DNA from: Oscillospiraceae bacterium
Lineage (GTDB): Bacteria; Bacillota; Clostridia; Oscillospirales; Oscillospiraceae
Assembly (NCBI GenBank): GCA_015067615.1
Contig: SVMD01000004.1
Location: 62,787-126,786 of the forward strand
Direction: 5' to 3'
Length of the DNA stretch: 64,000 bases
The notes beneath the pieces were generated by a model. That model was not told the DNA's origin. It saw only the letters and a program-made list of their open reading frames with translations, and searched no databases. Numbering within the stretch: the stretch's first letter is position 1; every line of letters starts with the position of its first letter. Positions 1-7,150 of the stretch are shown piece by piece. The position numbers and the translations under genes were made by a program.

Positions 1-316
1 GCAGATGGTTGATTCCGTTGTCCAGGTAGCCGTTCAGCTGCTCCCGGATCCGCTCCCGGCTATTGCCGATGCAGGTGAAGTGGGTCACCGGGATGGTCCT
101 GCCATCCTGGGCGATCTTCTGCAGAACCTCTAAGTTTCTGCCCACGTTGGTACCGCCTGCGCCGTAGGTGCAGGAGATGTAGTCAGGGTTTAGGGTATAC
201 AGCTTATCCAGAACGCCGCCCTTGCCGCAGAGCCGGTCCATACCGGCCTCGGTTTTCGGGGGATATACTTCAAAGGACAGCACGTTCCTGCGTTTGAGCA
301 TTTCAATCAGGGACAT
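1..316 (-). CDS. metF: 5,10-methylenetetrahydrofolate reductase, N-terminal part
   Basis: The first about 105 residues are present; the gene runs off the left edge. Translation gives a start MSLIEMLKRR, then LSFEVYPPKTE and the family signature SCTYGAGGTNVGRN, followed by IPVTHFTCIGNSRE. These match the FAD-dependent MetF barrel, which reduces 5,10-methylene-THF to 5-methyl-THF for methionine synthesis or the methyl branch of one-carbon metabolism. The ATG at 316 has a good ribosome site (GGAGG, 8 to 9 nt upstream). Upstream lies a roughly 145-nt leader rich in hairpins (see separate entry). Confidence in the family is high; the C-terminal half cannot be seen. Confidence 0.9.
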   Translation of the reverse strand, partial: MSLIEMLKRRNVLSFEVYPPKTEAGMDRLCGKGGVLDKLYTLNPDYISCTYGAGGTNVGRNLEVLQKIAQDGRTIPVTHFTCIGNSRERIREQLNGYLDNGINHL

Positions 317-325
317 AAATTGTTG

Positions 326-462
326 ACCTCCTAAGATCAGGCAGGCACATTGCCTGCAAGGGATATGGGCCCAGCCCATATCGGCACGCTCTCCGGCGTG
401 CCCGGTATAGCCTCCCAAGGCCCCCTGCTTGACTGGCCGGGGTTTCGGAGCTATAATTTGTA
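326..462 (-). promoter_or_regulatory. structured 5' leader of metF, possible cis-regulatory RNA
   Basis: Reading toward metF, the leader can form several stems. TAGCTCC near 454 can pair with GGAGGCTA near 407-414. GGCACGC pairs with GCGTGCC around 383-402. GATATGGGC pairs with GCCCATATC at 361-379 around a 3-nt loop. GCAGGCA pairs with TGCCTGC at 342-358. A perfect TATAAT lies on this strand at 467-472, without a clear -35. The position before a methionine-pathway gene and the dense structure suggest a regulatory leader. I do not find the conserved cores of SAM-I, SAH or THF riboswitches, so no class is assigned. Confidence 0.4.
429..457 (+). promoter_or_regulatory. sigma-A type promoter of the two-component operon
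   Basis: TTGACT (429-434) and TATAAT (452-457) are separated by 17 bp, predicting transcription from about 464 and a roughly 130-nt leader before the response regulator. A second TATAAT at 469-474 is palindromic with its surroundings and may serve the divergent metF. Confidence 0.6.
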
Positions 463-594
463 TACCATTATAATGGATTTTATCGGAAAAAGATAGACTC
501 CGCTTTGCATAAATATGTACAAAGAAATCCATATCCCGACACACGAAATACACATTTCCCGGCTATGATACCGGTAAGGAAGGAGGAATGGCCC

Positions 595-1266
595 ATGTCT
601 TGCCGGATTCTCATTGCGGAGGACGAACCGAAGCTTCTGGAAGTGCTCTGCGACTATTTTGAAAGCAAGGGCGTTACGCCCATCCCCGCCGCCGACGGTG
701 CCAAGGCCCTGGAGCTGGCACAAAGCGAAGCCTTTGACGGCGTTTTGCTTGACATCATGATGCCCAAATTAAATGGCCTGAGTGTCTGCCGGGAGCTGCG
801 GAAATCCTCCGACGTGCCCATCATCTTCCTCACCGCCCTGTCCGACGAGGAGGATAAGCTCTTAGGCTACGAGCTGGGGGCTGACGACTATGTGACCAAG
901 CCCTATTCCCTGGCGGTGCTGTATGCCAAGCTGATGGCGCTCATCAACCGGAGCCGGGGGCACATCCTCAGCGGCGATCTGATCACCGCCGGGCCCATCC
1001 GCATCCGGGTCTCTGCCCAGCAGGTGTGGGTGCAGGAGCAGCCCATCACCCTGACCCCCAAGGAGTATTCCCTGCTCCTGTGCCTGGTGCGAAACCGGGG
1101 CATGGTCCTTTCCCGGGAGCAATTGCTCATCAAGTGCTGGGGCTACGACTATGAGGGCGACTCCCGGGCGGTGGATACCCACATCAAGCGGCTCCGTGAA
1201 AAGCTGGGTTCTGCCGCCGGGTGCATCAAGACCGTCATCAAATCCGGTTATAAGCTGGAGGTGTGA
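595..1266 (+). CDS. OmpR/PhoB-family response regulator
   Basis: A 223-residue two-component response regulator. The receiver domain (about 1-115) has acidic residues at EDE (9-11), the phospho-acceptor Asp53 in LLDIMMPKLNG and the conserved Lys in DYVTKPY. The winged-helix DNA-binding domain (about 125-223) includes LTPKEYSLLLCL and the ending TVIKSGYKLEV typical of the OmpR C-terminus. The ATG at 595 was chosen over upstream in-frame starts because AAGGAGGA lies at 580-587 and the receiver begins immediately. The stop is 3 nt before the histidine kinase start, so the two form an operon. The stimulus is unknown. Confidence 0.93.
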   Translation: MSCRILIAEDEPKLLEVLCDYFESKGVTPIPAADGAKALELAQSEAFDGVLLDIMMPKLNGLSVCRELRKSSDVPIIFLTALSDEEDKLLGYELGADDYVTKPYSLAVLYAKLMALINRSRGHILSGDLITAGPIRIRVSAQQVWVQEQPITLTPKEYSLLLCLVRNRGMVLSREQLLIKCWGYDYEGDSRAVDTHIKRLREKLGSAAGCIKTVIKSGYKLEV

Positions 1267-1269
1267 TAA

Positions 1270-3237
1270 ATGGATAAGGAGAAGAACCGCCCGAAAACTT
1301 TTAAAACCATCGCAATCCGCATCACCGCCCTGGTGCTTTCCGTCTGGCTGGTGTTCATGGTGTTACTTACCTGGGCCGTGGCGAAGGATTTTCAGCAGCA
1401 GATCGAAACGAAGGCCCACGAGCTGACCGCATTAAGCAACCATATCCGGTTCAGTTCCCATCTTGACCCGGAAATTCCCGGCTATGCTTCCCTGCTGCGC
1501 TGTATGCGTCTGAGTGATTTCTATTATTACCTTTCTGCGGATCAGCTATTTCCCTTTGTGCTGCCCCAGGTGCCCGACAGCTATGGCAGCGATGACTGGT
1601 TCTACGGAAAATGGGATCTGCTGTACGGCTTTCATCCTGCAGTGATATTCTACGATGCAGATCAGAATGTGCTGATGCAAAGCGGCAATGTTCTGACGTT
1701 TACCTATTGCACCGAAGCAAGCTGGCATGCTCAGAATCTCCTGGCGGAAGGCTATAGCTGGATCGATATCGATGCGCTGCCCCAGGGCCGGGAACGGATG
1801 ATGGGTTATCTCTGGGGCGGTGTGCAGGCAGATATGCCCAGCTCCTTTTATCTTTGGGGCGGCGGTGTACTGCGGTTCACAGGCTATTTTGAGGGGGAAC
1901 GCTTTGAGCCCACATCCGTGGATTACGGCCGTCCTTCCTACTTTCACACGGAACCAACTACGCAGCTGCTGGCAAAAATCGACGCAGCCACCGGGCTGAA
2001 TTGGGAAAACATCGTTTCCGATGATGCTCCCGAACATCAGAAATTGGTCACACTGTACAGCTGGGAAGTGGGCGGCTACAGCTATGAGCACCAAAACCTG
2101 ACCGCAAACGGCAGCCGCTACGATTCCCTGGTGGATTACCTGGAAACCGCCATGGATGACGAACGCTGGTACAATTACCGCCGGGAGAGTCTCTTCGACA
2201 GCATCATGATCTTTACCGGCAAAATCAAGGACGATCCGGAGGTGGGCACCTATGCCCTGGCCATCCGCTGCTGGCCTGTGCAGTACGCCATGTGGAGAAT
2301 GATCCCCACCTATCTGGTATCCTTCGGTCTGGTGGCGGTGGCCCTGTGGCTGATCCTGCGGTCCATCCGGCGGAACGTGACCAACACTCTGGATATGCTG
2401 GTCCACCGGCTCACTACCGACGCTCCCATCGAGCATCTGTCCCGGTGGAAGGAGCCCCACGCCCTGGAAGCCATTCTGAAAGGCGAGCAGGCCCAGCGCC
2501 GCGGCCTGGTCAATGACAATCAGCAGCTGCGCTCCTCCCTGGAATTCGCAAAAAATGCCGAGGAAAACCGCCGCCAGCTGGTATCCAATATCACCCACGA
2601 GCTGAAAACACCCCTGGCCATCATCCACAGCTACGCCGAAGCCCTGCAATCCGGCATTGCCGAGGAAAAGAAGGAAAAATATCTCGCCACCATTCTGGAG
2701 GAAGCGGAGCGGATGGACGCCATGGTGCTGGAAATGCTGGACCACAGCCGACTGGAATCCGGAAAGGTAAAGCTTTCCGCCGACCACTTCTCATTGCTGA
2801 AGCTGACGGAGGGCATCGCCGAAAAGCTGGCCCCGGCACTGGAGGAGCGGCAGCTGCGGCTGTCCTGGGGCTTCCATAACGACTGCTTCCTCACCGCTGA
2901 CGAGGCCCGGATGGGGCAGGTGGTGACGAACCTGCTGACCAACGCGGTACGCTACACCCCCGACGGGGGCACCATCTGGCTCCGGGTCTTTTCGGATGAA
3001 AAGGACGCCACCTTCCAGATTGAAAACGAAGCGGAGCATCTTCCCGAAGAGGTTCTGGAAAAGCTCTTCGAGACCTTCTACCGGGCTGAGGATTCCCGCA
3101 CCGGCAAGGGCACCGGACTGGGACTTCCCATCGCCCGGAGCATCGTGGAGCTCCACCGGGGCAGGCTGGTCGCCCAAAACACCTGGGTCAACGGCGAAAA
3201 ATGCATCCAGTTTTCCTTTACCATCCCCCTGAAATAA
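1270..3237 (+). CDS. sensor histidine kinase with large extracellular domain
   Basis: A 655-residue membrane kinase, partner of the preceding regulator. It has a TM helix at about 14-38, a long extracytoplasmic region of about 300 residues rich in Tyr and Trp, a second TM at about 341-362, a linker, and a HisKA domain with the H-box NITHELKTPLAIIHSYAEAL (His443). The HATPase_c domain has an N box (TNLLTNAVRYTPDGG) and G boxes ending GKGTGLGLPIARSIVELH. The sensor domain is unusually long and I do not recognise it; it may bind a carbohydrate, peptide or surface stress signal. A GC-rich hairpin follows the stop. Confidence 0.92.
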   Translation: MDKEKNRPKTFKTIAIRITALVLSVWLVFMVLLTWAVAKDFQQQIETKAHELTALSNHIRFSSHLDPEIPGYASLLRCMRLSDFYYYLSADQLFPFVLPQVPDSYGSDDWFYGKWDLLYGFHPAVIFYDADQNVLMQSGNVLTFTYCTEASWHAQNLLAEGYSWIDIDALPQGRERMMGYLWGGVQADMPSSFYLWGGGVLRFTGYFEGERFEPTSVDYGRPSYFHTEPTTQLLAKIDAATGLNWENIVSDDAPEHQKLVTLYSWEVGGYSYEHQNLTANGSRYDSLVDYLETAMDDERWYNYRRESLFDSIMIFTGKIKDDPEVGTYALAIRCWPVQYAMWRMIPTYLVSFGLVAVALWLILRSIRRNVTNTLDMLVHRLTTDAPIEHLSRWKEPHALEAILKGEQAQRRGLVNDNQQLRSSLEFAKNAEENRRQLVSNITHELKTPLAIIHSYAEALQSGIAEEKKEKYLATILEEAERMDAMVLEMLDHSRLESGKVKLSADHFSLLKLTEGIAEKLAPALEERQLRLSWGFHNDCFLTADEARMGQVVTNLLTNAVRYTPDGGTIWLRVFSDEKDATFQIENEAEHLPEEVLEKLFETFYRAEDSRTGKGTGLGLPIARSIVELHRGRLVAQNTWVNGEKCIQFSFTIPLK

Positions 3238-3242
3238 ACCCT

Positions 3243-3269
3243 GGGCGGCGTGGAAAACCCACGCCGCCC
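3243..3269 (+). terminator. hairpin after histidine kinase gene
   Basis: GGGCGGCGTGG and CCACGCCGCCC form an 11-bp stem a few nt after the stop. No good T-run follows on this strand, so it may stabilise the mRNA or act as a weak terminator. Confidence 0.5.
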
Positions 3270-3283
3270 TCGACAAAAAGTGG

Positions 3284-3312
3284 TTGCTTTTTCCATCGCC
3301 CTTTGCTATAAT
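3284..3312 (+). promoter_or_regulatory. tRNA-Gly promoter
   Basis: TTGCTT (3284-3289) and TATAAT (3307-3312) with a 17-bp spacer, placed 11 bp before the mature tRNA 5' end. Confidence 0.7.
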
Positions 3313-3323
3313 ACTTAACACTT

Positions 3324-3397
3324 GCAGGATTCGTATATCGGTAATACAACGGCTTCCCAAGCCGTGAAGGCGGGTTCGACTCCCGTATCCTGCTCCA
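3324..3397 (+). tRNA. tRNA-Gly (anticodon CCC)
   Basis: A 74-nt cloverleaf with the CCA tail encoded. The acceptor arms are GCAGGAT and ATCCTGC. The D arm is GTAT/ATAC around ATCGGTA. The anticodon stem ACGGC/GCCGT holds the loop TTCCCAA, giving anticodon CCC. The T arm contains TTCGACT, and the gene ends T-CCA. A terminator hairpin follows directly. Confidence 0.95.
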
Positions 3398-3690
3398 AAT
3401 AAAAAGGCACCCCACAGGGGTGCCTTTTTATTTGGACTGGTGGAGGGAGTCGAACCCATTTAAATGCAGGTGTCCGGTGGACACCTGCTTGCGCCCGGCT
3501 CGACGGGCGCAACTCCTTGATTCTATCGACTCCCGTATCCTGCTCCATAAGAAAAAGCCACCCTCTGGGTGGCTTTTTCTTATGGAGCGGTAGGGAGTCG
3601 AACAATTTAAATGCGGCGCGGGTGAGCGCCGCCGGCGAGGGCTTGACCGAGCCGCTCCTTGATTCTATCGACTCGAAGTAGCCTGCTGCC
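3376..3690 (+). repeat. tandem tRNA-3'-end / hairpin repeat modules (about 150-bp period)
   Basis: The last bases of the tRNA from TCGACTCCC through TGCTCCA (3376-3397) recur exactly at 3526-3547 and in decayed form at about 3667-3690. After each of the first two copies comes a perfect hairpin terminator (3399-3435 and 3545-3585). Next is GGAGTCGAAC, ATTTAAATGC, a variable pair of internal hairpins and then CTCCTTGATTCTATCGACTC. GGAGTCGA and TCGACTCC are inverted repeats of each other, so each module can fold on itself. The internal hairpins differ completely in sequence between modules while the ends are conserved. No protein is encoded. Confidence 0.75.
3399..3435 (+). terminator. intrinsic terminator of tRNA-Gly
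   Basis: GGCACCCC, loop ACA, GGGGTGCC (3406-3424) followed by TTTTTATTT. The flanking AAATAAAAA makes it symmetric, so it could work in both directions. Confidence 0.8.
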
Positions 3691-3719
3691 ACCCCGAAGC
3701 GAACATGTTTAAGGATGGG

Positions 3720-3747
3720 TTGAAAATTCCCGGTTTCTCTGTATAAT
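3720..3747 (+). promoter_or_regulatory. promoter of the GNAT gene
   Basis: TTGAAA (3720-3725), 16-bp spacer, TATAAT (3742-3747). The predicted start at about 3754 rules out the upstream in-frame ATG at 3753 and supports the GTG start at 3786. Confidence 0.6.
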
Positions 3748-3785
3748 CTATCTTGCAGGAACGATTTATCAGGGAGGTATGCATC

Positions 3786-4226
3786 GTGCAAAAGAGGATC
3801 GTTGACGAAGAAATCACCCTCGTCCCCTATTATCCCAACTACAAAACCACTCTGGCCTGGTACCAGGATCCGCAGCTGTGCAAACAGGTGGACAACAGGG
3901 ATACCGTGTATGATCTGGCCTTGCTGAAGGGGATGTATGGGTACTTAAACCGGCACGGTGATTTGTTTTACATCAAGTACAAAAACAGATTGTGCGGCGA
4001 TGTGTGCCTGCAGCCCAGCGGCGAGGTCAACATCGTGATCGCGAAACCTTTCCAGAATAAACATATCGGCAGACGGGTCATGCACGAGATCATCCGGCTG
4101 GCCAGGGAAAAGCAGATGCCGCAGCTGCACGCTGAGATCTACAGCTTCAACGCCCAGTCCCAAAAGATGTTTCAAAGTATCGGCTTTACCCAAGTGGACG
4201 CGGAACACTTTGTATTCATCCTGTAG
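3786..4226 (+). CDS. GNAT-family N-acetyltransferase
   Basis: 146 residues. The C-terminal half has the acetyl-CoA binding signature of GNAT enzymes: NIVIAKPFQNKHIGRRVMHE (motif A, Q/R-x-x-G-x-G/R-like), then SFNAQSQKMFQSIGFTQVD (motif B). It should transfer an acetyl group from acetyl-CoA to an amine; the substrate cannot be predicted. The GTG start at 3786 has GGGAGG 8 nt upstream. It is a single gene with its own promoter. A terminator hairpin shared with the opposite-strand sodium-pump operon lies just downstream. Confidence 0.85.
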   Translation: MQKRIVDEEITLVPYYPNYKTTLAWYQDPQLCKQVDNRDTVYDLALLKGMYGYLNRHGDLFYIKYKNRLCGDVCLQPSGEVNIVIAKPFQNKHIGRRVMHEIIRLAREKQMPQLHAEIYSFNAQSQKMFQSIGFTQVDAEHFVFIL

Positions 4227-4283
4227 CATGCAGCTTATGATCTTCCTCCCTGTTTCCGTTCAGAGCGTGTTTTGCATAAGAAA

Positions 4284-4310
4284 AGGGCACCCCCCAGGGG
4301 TGCCATTCTT
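4284..4310 (-). terminator. terminator of the oadB operon (bidirectional)
   Basis: GGCACCCC pairs with GGGGTGCC (4286-4304). TTTTCTTATG follows on the minus strand and ATTCTTTTTT on the plus strand, so it can end both this operon and the GNAT gene. Confidence 0.75.
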
Positions 4311-4317
4311 TTTTCGC

Positions 4318-4437
4318 TTAGTTAAAGAACTTTTTCAGCAGCGTAACCACGGCAATGATCACGCCGGTGACGATGAAAATACCCAGGTAGCCGGTGCCCA
4401 TCACAGGCAGGGCTTCCAGCAGCAGATCTACACGCAT
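4318..4437 (-). CDS. miniature OadG/gamma-like subunit of sodium-pump decarboxylase
   Basis: A 39-residue single-pass membrane protein: a short N-terminus MRVDLLLEALPVMGTG, a TM helix of about 20 residues (YLGIFIVTGVIIAVVTLL) and a basic KKFFN end. The start has GGAGG overlapping the end of the beta-subunit gene, 4 nt away, so the two are translationally linked. Position, topology and size fit a minimal gamma subunit. Usual OadG proteins are about 80 residues or more with a soluble tail, which is absent here. The assignment rests mainly on context. Confidence 0.7.
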   Translation of the reverse strand: MRVDLLLEALPVMGTGYLGIFIVTGVIIAVVTLLKKFFN

Positions 4438-4441
4438 ATGC

Positions 4442-5563
4442 TTAACCTCCGATCATGGCTTTGACCAGGGACAGAATCAGGCCGCCGGCAATGACGGAGG
4501 CGATCTGTCCGGACACATTGACGCCGATGGAATGCATCAGCAGGAAATTCTGGTTGTCCTCCTCCAGGCCCATCTTGTGGACCACCCGGGCGGACATGGG
4601 GAAGGCGGAAATACCGGCCACGCCGATCATGGGGTTGATCTTCTCCTTGGAGAACAGGTTCATGATCTTTGCCACCATGACACCGCCGAAGGTATCAAAG
4701 ACAAAGGCCACCAGACCCAGGCCGATGATCACCAGGGTATCCACCTGCAAAAAGTCGCTGGCCTTCATCTGGGATGCGATGGTGATACCCAGGAAGATGG
4801 TGATCAGGTTGGCCAGCACCTTCTGGGCAGTCTCGGACAGGGAGTCCAGCACGCCGCACTCCCGCAGCAGATTGCCGAACATCAGGAAACCGATCAGGGC
4901 CACGGCGTCAGGGGCCACCAGGCCCACGATTACCGTTACCACGATGGGGAACAGGATCTTGGTCAACCGGGAAACGGGCTTGCCCTTGTAGGCCATCCTG
5001 ATCTTCCGCTCCTCCCTGGTGGTGCACAGCTTGATGATGGGGGGCTGCACCAGAGGAACCAGAGCCATATAGGAATAGGCTGCCACCATGATAGCGCCCA
5101 GGTACTTGGAGCCCAGAGCCATGGCCACGAAGATGGAGGTGGGGCCGTCGGCAGCGCCGATGATGGCGATGGAGGCGGCATCCTGGATCTCATAGCCCAT
5201 CAGAGAGGCCACCGCCAGGGTGAAGAAAATGCCGAACTGGGCCGCTGCGCCGAAGATCATCAGCTTCGGATTGGTCAGCAGAGGCTGAAAATCGATCATG
5301 GCGCCGATGCCGATGAATAGCATCAGGGGGAACAGCTCCGCGCCTTCAATGCCGATGGCAAAGAGGGTATCCAGCACATGCTGCACGCCGGTGCCCTCCA
5401 CGGCCACAGGCAGGTTCACCAGGATGGCGCCGAAGCCCATGGGCAGCAGCAGGGTGGGCTCCATCTGCTTGGCAATGGCCAGATAGATCAGGCCGCCGCC
5501 GATACACCACATGATCACCTGGGGGATCGTGAGGTAGGATAAATTCTGAATCAATACTTCCAT
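4442..5563 (-). CDS. sodium ion-translocating decarboxylase beta subunit (OadB/GcdB/MmdB family)
   Basis: A 373-residue polytopic membrane protein that couples decarboxylation of a carboxybiotin intermediate to outward sodium pumping. Family hallmarks are visible: GADGPTSIFVAMAL in the sodium-binding region and YSYMALVPLVQPPIIK, GNLLRECGVLDSLSETAQ and FDTFGGVMVAKIMN further on. The ATG at 5563 is preceded by GGGAGG and begins with the typical MEVLIQNLSYLT. A tiny gamma-like gene follows. No carboxyltransferase (alpha) or biotin-carrier gene lies nearby, so the substrate (oxaloacetate, methylmalonyl-CoA or glutaconyl-CoA) is open. The upstream gene is a sodium-type permease with its own terminator. 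Confidence 0.93.
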   Translation of the reverse strand: MEVLIQNLSYLTIPQVIMWCIGGGLIYLAIAKQMEPTLLLPMGFGAILVNLPVAVEGTGVQHVLDTLFAIGIEGAELFPLMLFIGIGAMIDFQPLLTNPKLMIFGAAAQFGIFFTLAVASLMGYEIQDAASIAIIGAADGPTSIFVAMALGSKYLGAIMVAAYSYMALVPLVQPPIIKLCTTREERKIRMAYKGKPVSRLTKILFPIVVTVIVGLVAPDAVALIGFLMFGNLLRECGVLDSLSETAQKVLANLITIFLGITIASQMKASDFLQVDTLVIIGLGLVAFVFDTFGGVMVAKIMNLFSKEKINPMIGVAGISAFPMSARVVHKMGLEEDNQNFLLMHSIGVNVSGQIASVIAGGLILSLVKAMIGG

Positions 5564-5685
5564 ATTGTCCTCCCAATATACTTTCTCTATGAATATGCCC
5601 GGCAGGACCGGCGCATTCCCGAAAAGAATAGCATACAACCGGCTAACGCACGGATAAAAGATGCGTATTTTGGCTAATATCAGGC

Positions 5686-5723
5686 AAAAAAAATCCGCCC
5701 CTCGGATAAATCCGAAGGGCGGA
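5686..5723 (-). terminator. terminator after the ArsB/NhaD-type permease
   Basis: TCCGCCCTTCGGATT pairs with ATCCGAGGGGCGGA, followed on the minus strand by TTTTTTTTGCC. Confidence 0.75.
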
Positions 5724-5743
5724 AGGCTTAAGAAGACAGAGGC

Positions 5744-7018
5744 TTATACGCCGAAGAGGATCCAGATCAGGATGTAGGCGGGGATGATAGCAGCCATGGT
5801 GAAGGGGATGCCGATCTTGAAGAAGTCGCCGTTGGAGACCTCGTGGCCCTCCTTGCGCAGGATGCCGATACCGGTGATGTTGGCGGAAGCACCGATGGGG
5901 GTGCAGTTGCCGCCCAGGGTAGCGCCGGACAGCAGGCCGAAGTACAGAGCGGTGGAGTCGATGCCCATCTCCACAGCGATGCCGGCGATGACGGGAATCA
6001 TGGTGGCAACGTAGGGGATGTTATCGATGAAAGCAGAGATGATAACGGAAGCCCAGACGATGATGGTGTACATCAGGAAGGGGTTACCGGCGCCCAGCTT
6101 GGCAAGCCCCTGTGCCAGAGCGTCGATGACGCCCATGTTGGAGATACCGCCGATCATCAGGAACAGACCGACCAGCAGGCCCAGGGTCTCGAAGTCGATG
6201 GCCTTCAGGGGGCCCATGATGGCATCCAGGTTCTTGTTCTTTGCGTAGTTGTAGATCAGGCCGATGATCAGCAGGGTGAAGCAGATGAGGCCGTTGGTCT
6301 CAGCGGGCATCTCGAAGGGCAGGAAGGAGGCTACGATCAGCAGCACAATGGCGCCGACCAGCAGCACGGTGGGAACCATGTCGGTAACCTCGGTCATCTT
6401 GCCGGACTTGGGGATGGCACTCTTCTCCTTGCGGAAGACGAAGTAGACGATGCAGGCGGACAGGCAGGCGCCCAGCTCCACCATGAAGAACATACCGGGC
6501 TTGCCCTGATACCAGATGAAGTCCAGGAAGCTCATGTCCAGTGCGGAGCCCAGCATGATGGCGGTGGTGTCACCGACCAGAGTTGCAGCGCCCTGCAGAT
6601 TGGAGGAGACGGCGATGGAGATGATGAAGGGAACGGGGTTGGTCTTCAGCTTCTTGCAGATCTCGATGGCAACGGGGGCGATCATCAGAACGGTGGCCAC
6701 GTTGTCAACGAAAGCGGAGATCACACCAGCGAACAGAGACAGGGAAACAGCGGCCCACTGAACGTTGGGGACCTTATCCATGATGATATCAGCCAGGCGC
6801 TCGGGCATGCGGCTGTCGATGAACAGCTGGACCAGGCCCATGGTGCCGCCGATCATCAGCAGGACGTTGAAGTCCAGAGCGCCGATAATCTGGGAAGCGG
6901 GCAGCATGCCGGTGAGGATGAACAGCACACCGGAAGCCAGTGCGATGTAGGGGCGGAACTTGCTGAAGGTGAGCATCAGCACATAAGTCGCCGCAAAGAG
7001 GATAATTGCAGGTACCAT
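5744..7018 (-). CDS. ArsB/NhaD-type ion transporter superfamily permease
   Basis: 424 residues with about 10-12 TM helices arranged as two related halves. The first half has FVDNVATVLMIAP and SSNLQGAATLVGDTTAIMLG. The second has FIDNIPYVATMIPVIAG and GATLGGNCTPIGASANITG. The paired F(V/I)DN motifs and Gly/Thr-rich re-entrant hairpins are typical of the IT superfamily (ArsB, NhaD, SLC13-like). Such proteins exchange sodium with protons or export oxyanions; sodium/proton antiport or anion export is a guess from the sodium-pump genes next to it. The ATG at 7018 has GGAAAGG upstream. A TATAAT sequence (7059-7064) and a terminator separate it from the KdpDE-like pair. Confidence 0.85.
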   Translation of the reverse strand: MVPAIILFAATYVLMLTFSKFRPYIALASGVLFILTGMLPASQIIGALDFNVLLMIGGTMGLVQLFIDSRMPERLADIIMDKVPNVQWAAVSLSLFAGVISAFVDNVATVLMIAPVAIEICKKLKTNPVPFIISIAVSSNLQGAATLVGDTTAIMLGSALDMSFLDFIWYQGKPGMFFMVELGACLSACIVYFVFRKEKSAIPKSGKMTEVTDMVPTVLLVGAIVLLIVASFLPFEMPAETNGLICFTLLIIGLIYNYAKNKNLDAIMGPLKAIDFETLGLLVGLFLMIGGISNMGVIDALAQGLAKLGAGNPFLMYTIIVWASVIISAFIDNIPYVATMIPVIAGIAVEMGIDSTALYFGLLSGATLGGNCTPIGASANITGIGILRKEGHEVSNGDFFKIGIPFTMAAIIPAYILIWILFGV

Positions 7019-7058
7019 TTGAAATCTTTCCTTTCCGTTTCATTTTTGATGCGCACTC

Positions 7059-7112
7059 ATTATAAGGGCATTTCTTCTTATCCACTTTACCATGTTTTCC
7101 CCTAATATAGGG
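7059..7112 (-). promoter_or_regulatory. permease promoter region with small palindrome
   Basis: A consensus TATAAT lies on the minus strand at 7059-7064 with a poor -35, which suggests activator dependence. About 35 bp upstream is CCCTA-ATA-TAGGG (7101-7113), a short inverted repeat that could be an operator. Confidence 0.4.
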
Positions 7113-7113
7113 C

Positions 7114-7150
7114 AAAAGATAAGAGACGGCCTTTGCCGTCTCTTATCTTT
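7114..7150 (-). terminator. terminator after KdpE-like gene
   Basis: A 16-bp stem AAAGATAAGAGACGGC / GCCGTCTCTTATCTTT with a short loop. It overlaps the last codons of the response regulator gene and is followed by TTGCCC. Confidence 0.7.

Noticed and set aside
326..462. SAM-I or SAH riboswitch upstream of metF
   Set aside because: The conserved core sequences and junction architecture of these classes are not present, only generic hairpins.
3430..3600. A second complete tRNA gene after tRNA-Gly
   Set aside because: Only the T-arm/acceptor 3' part is present; no D arm or anticodon arm can be formed.
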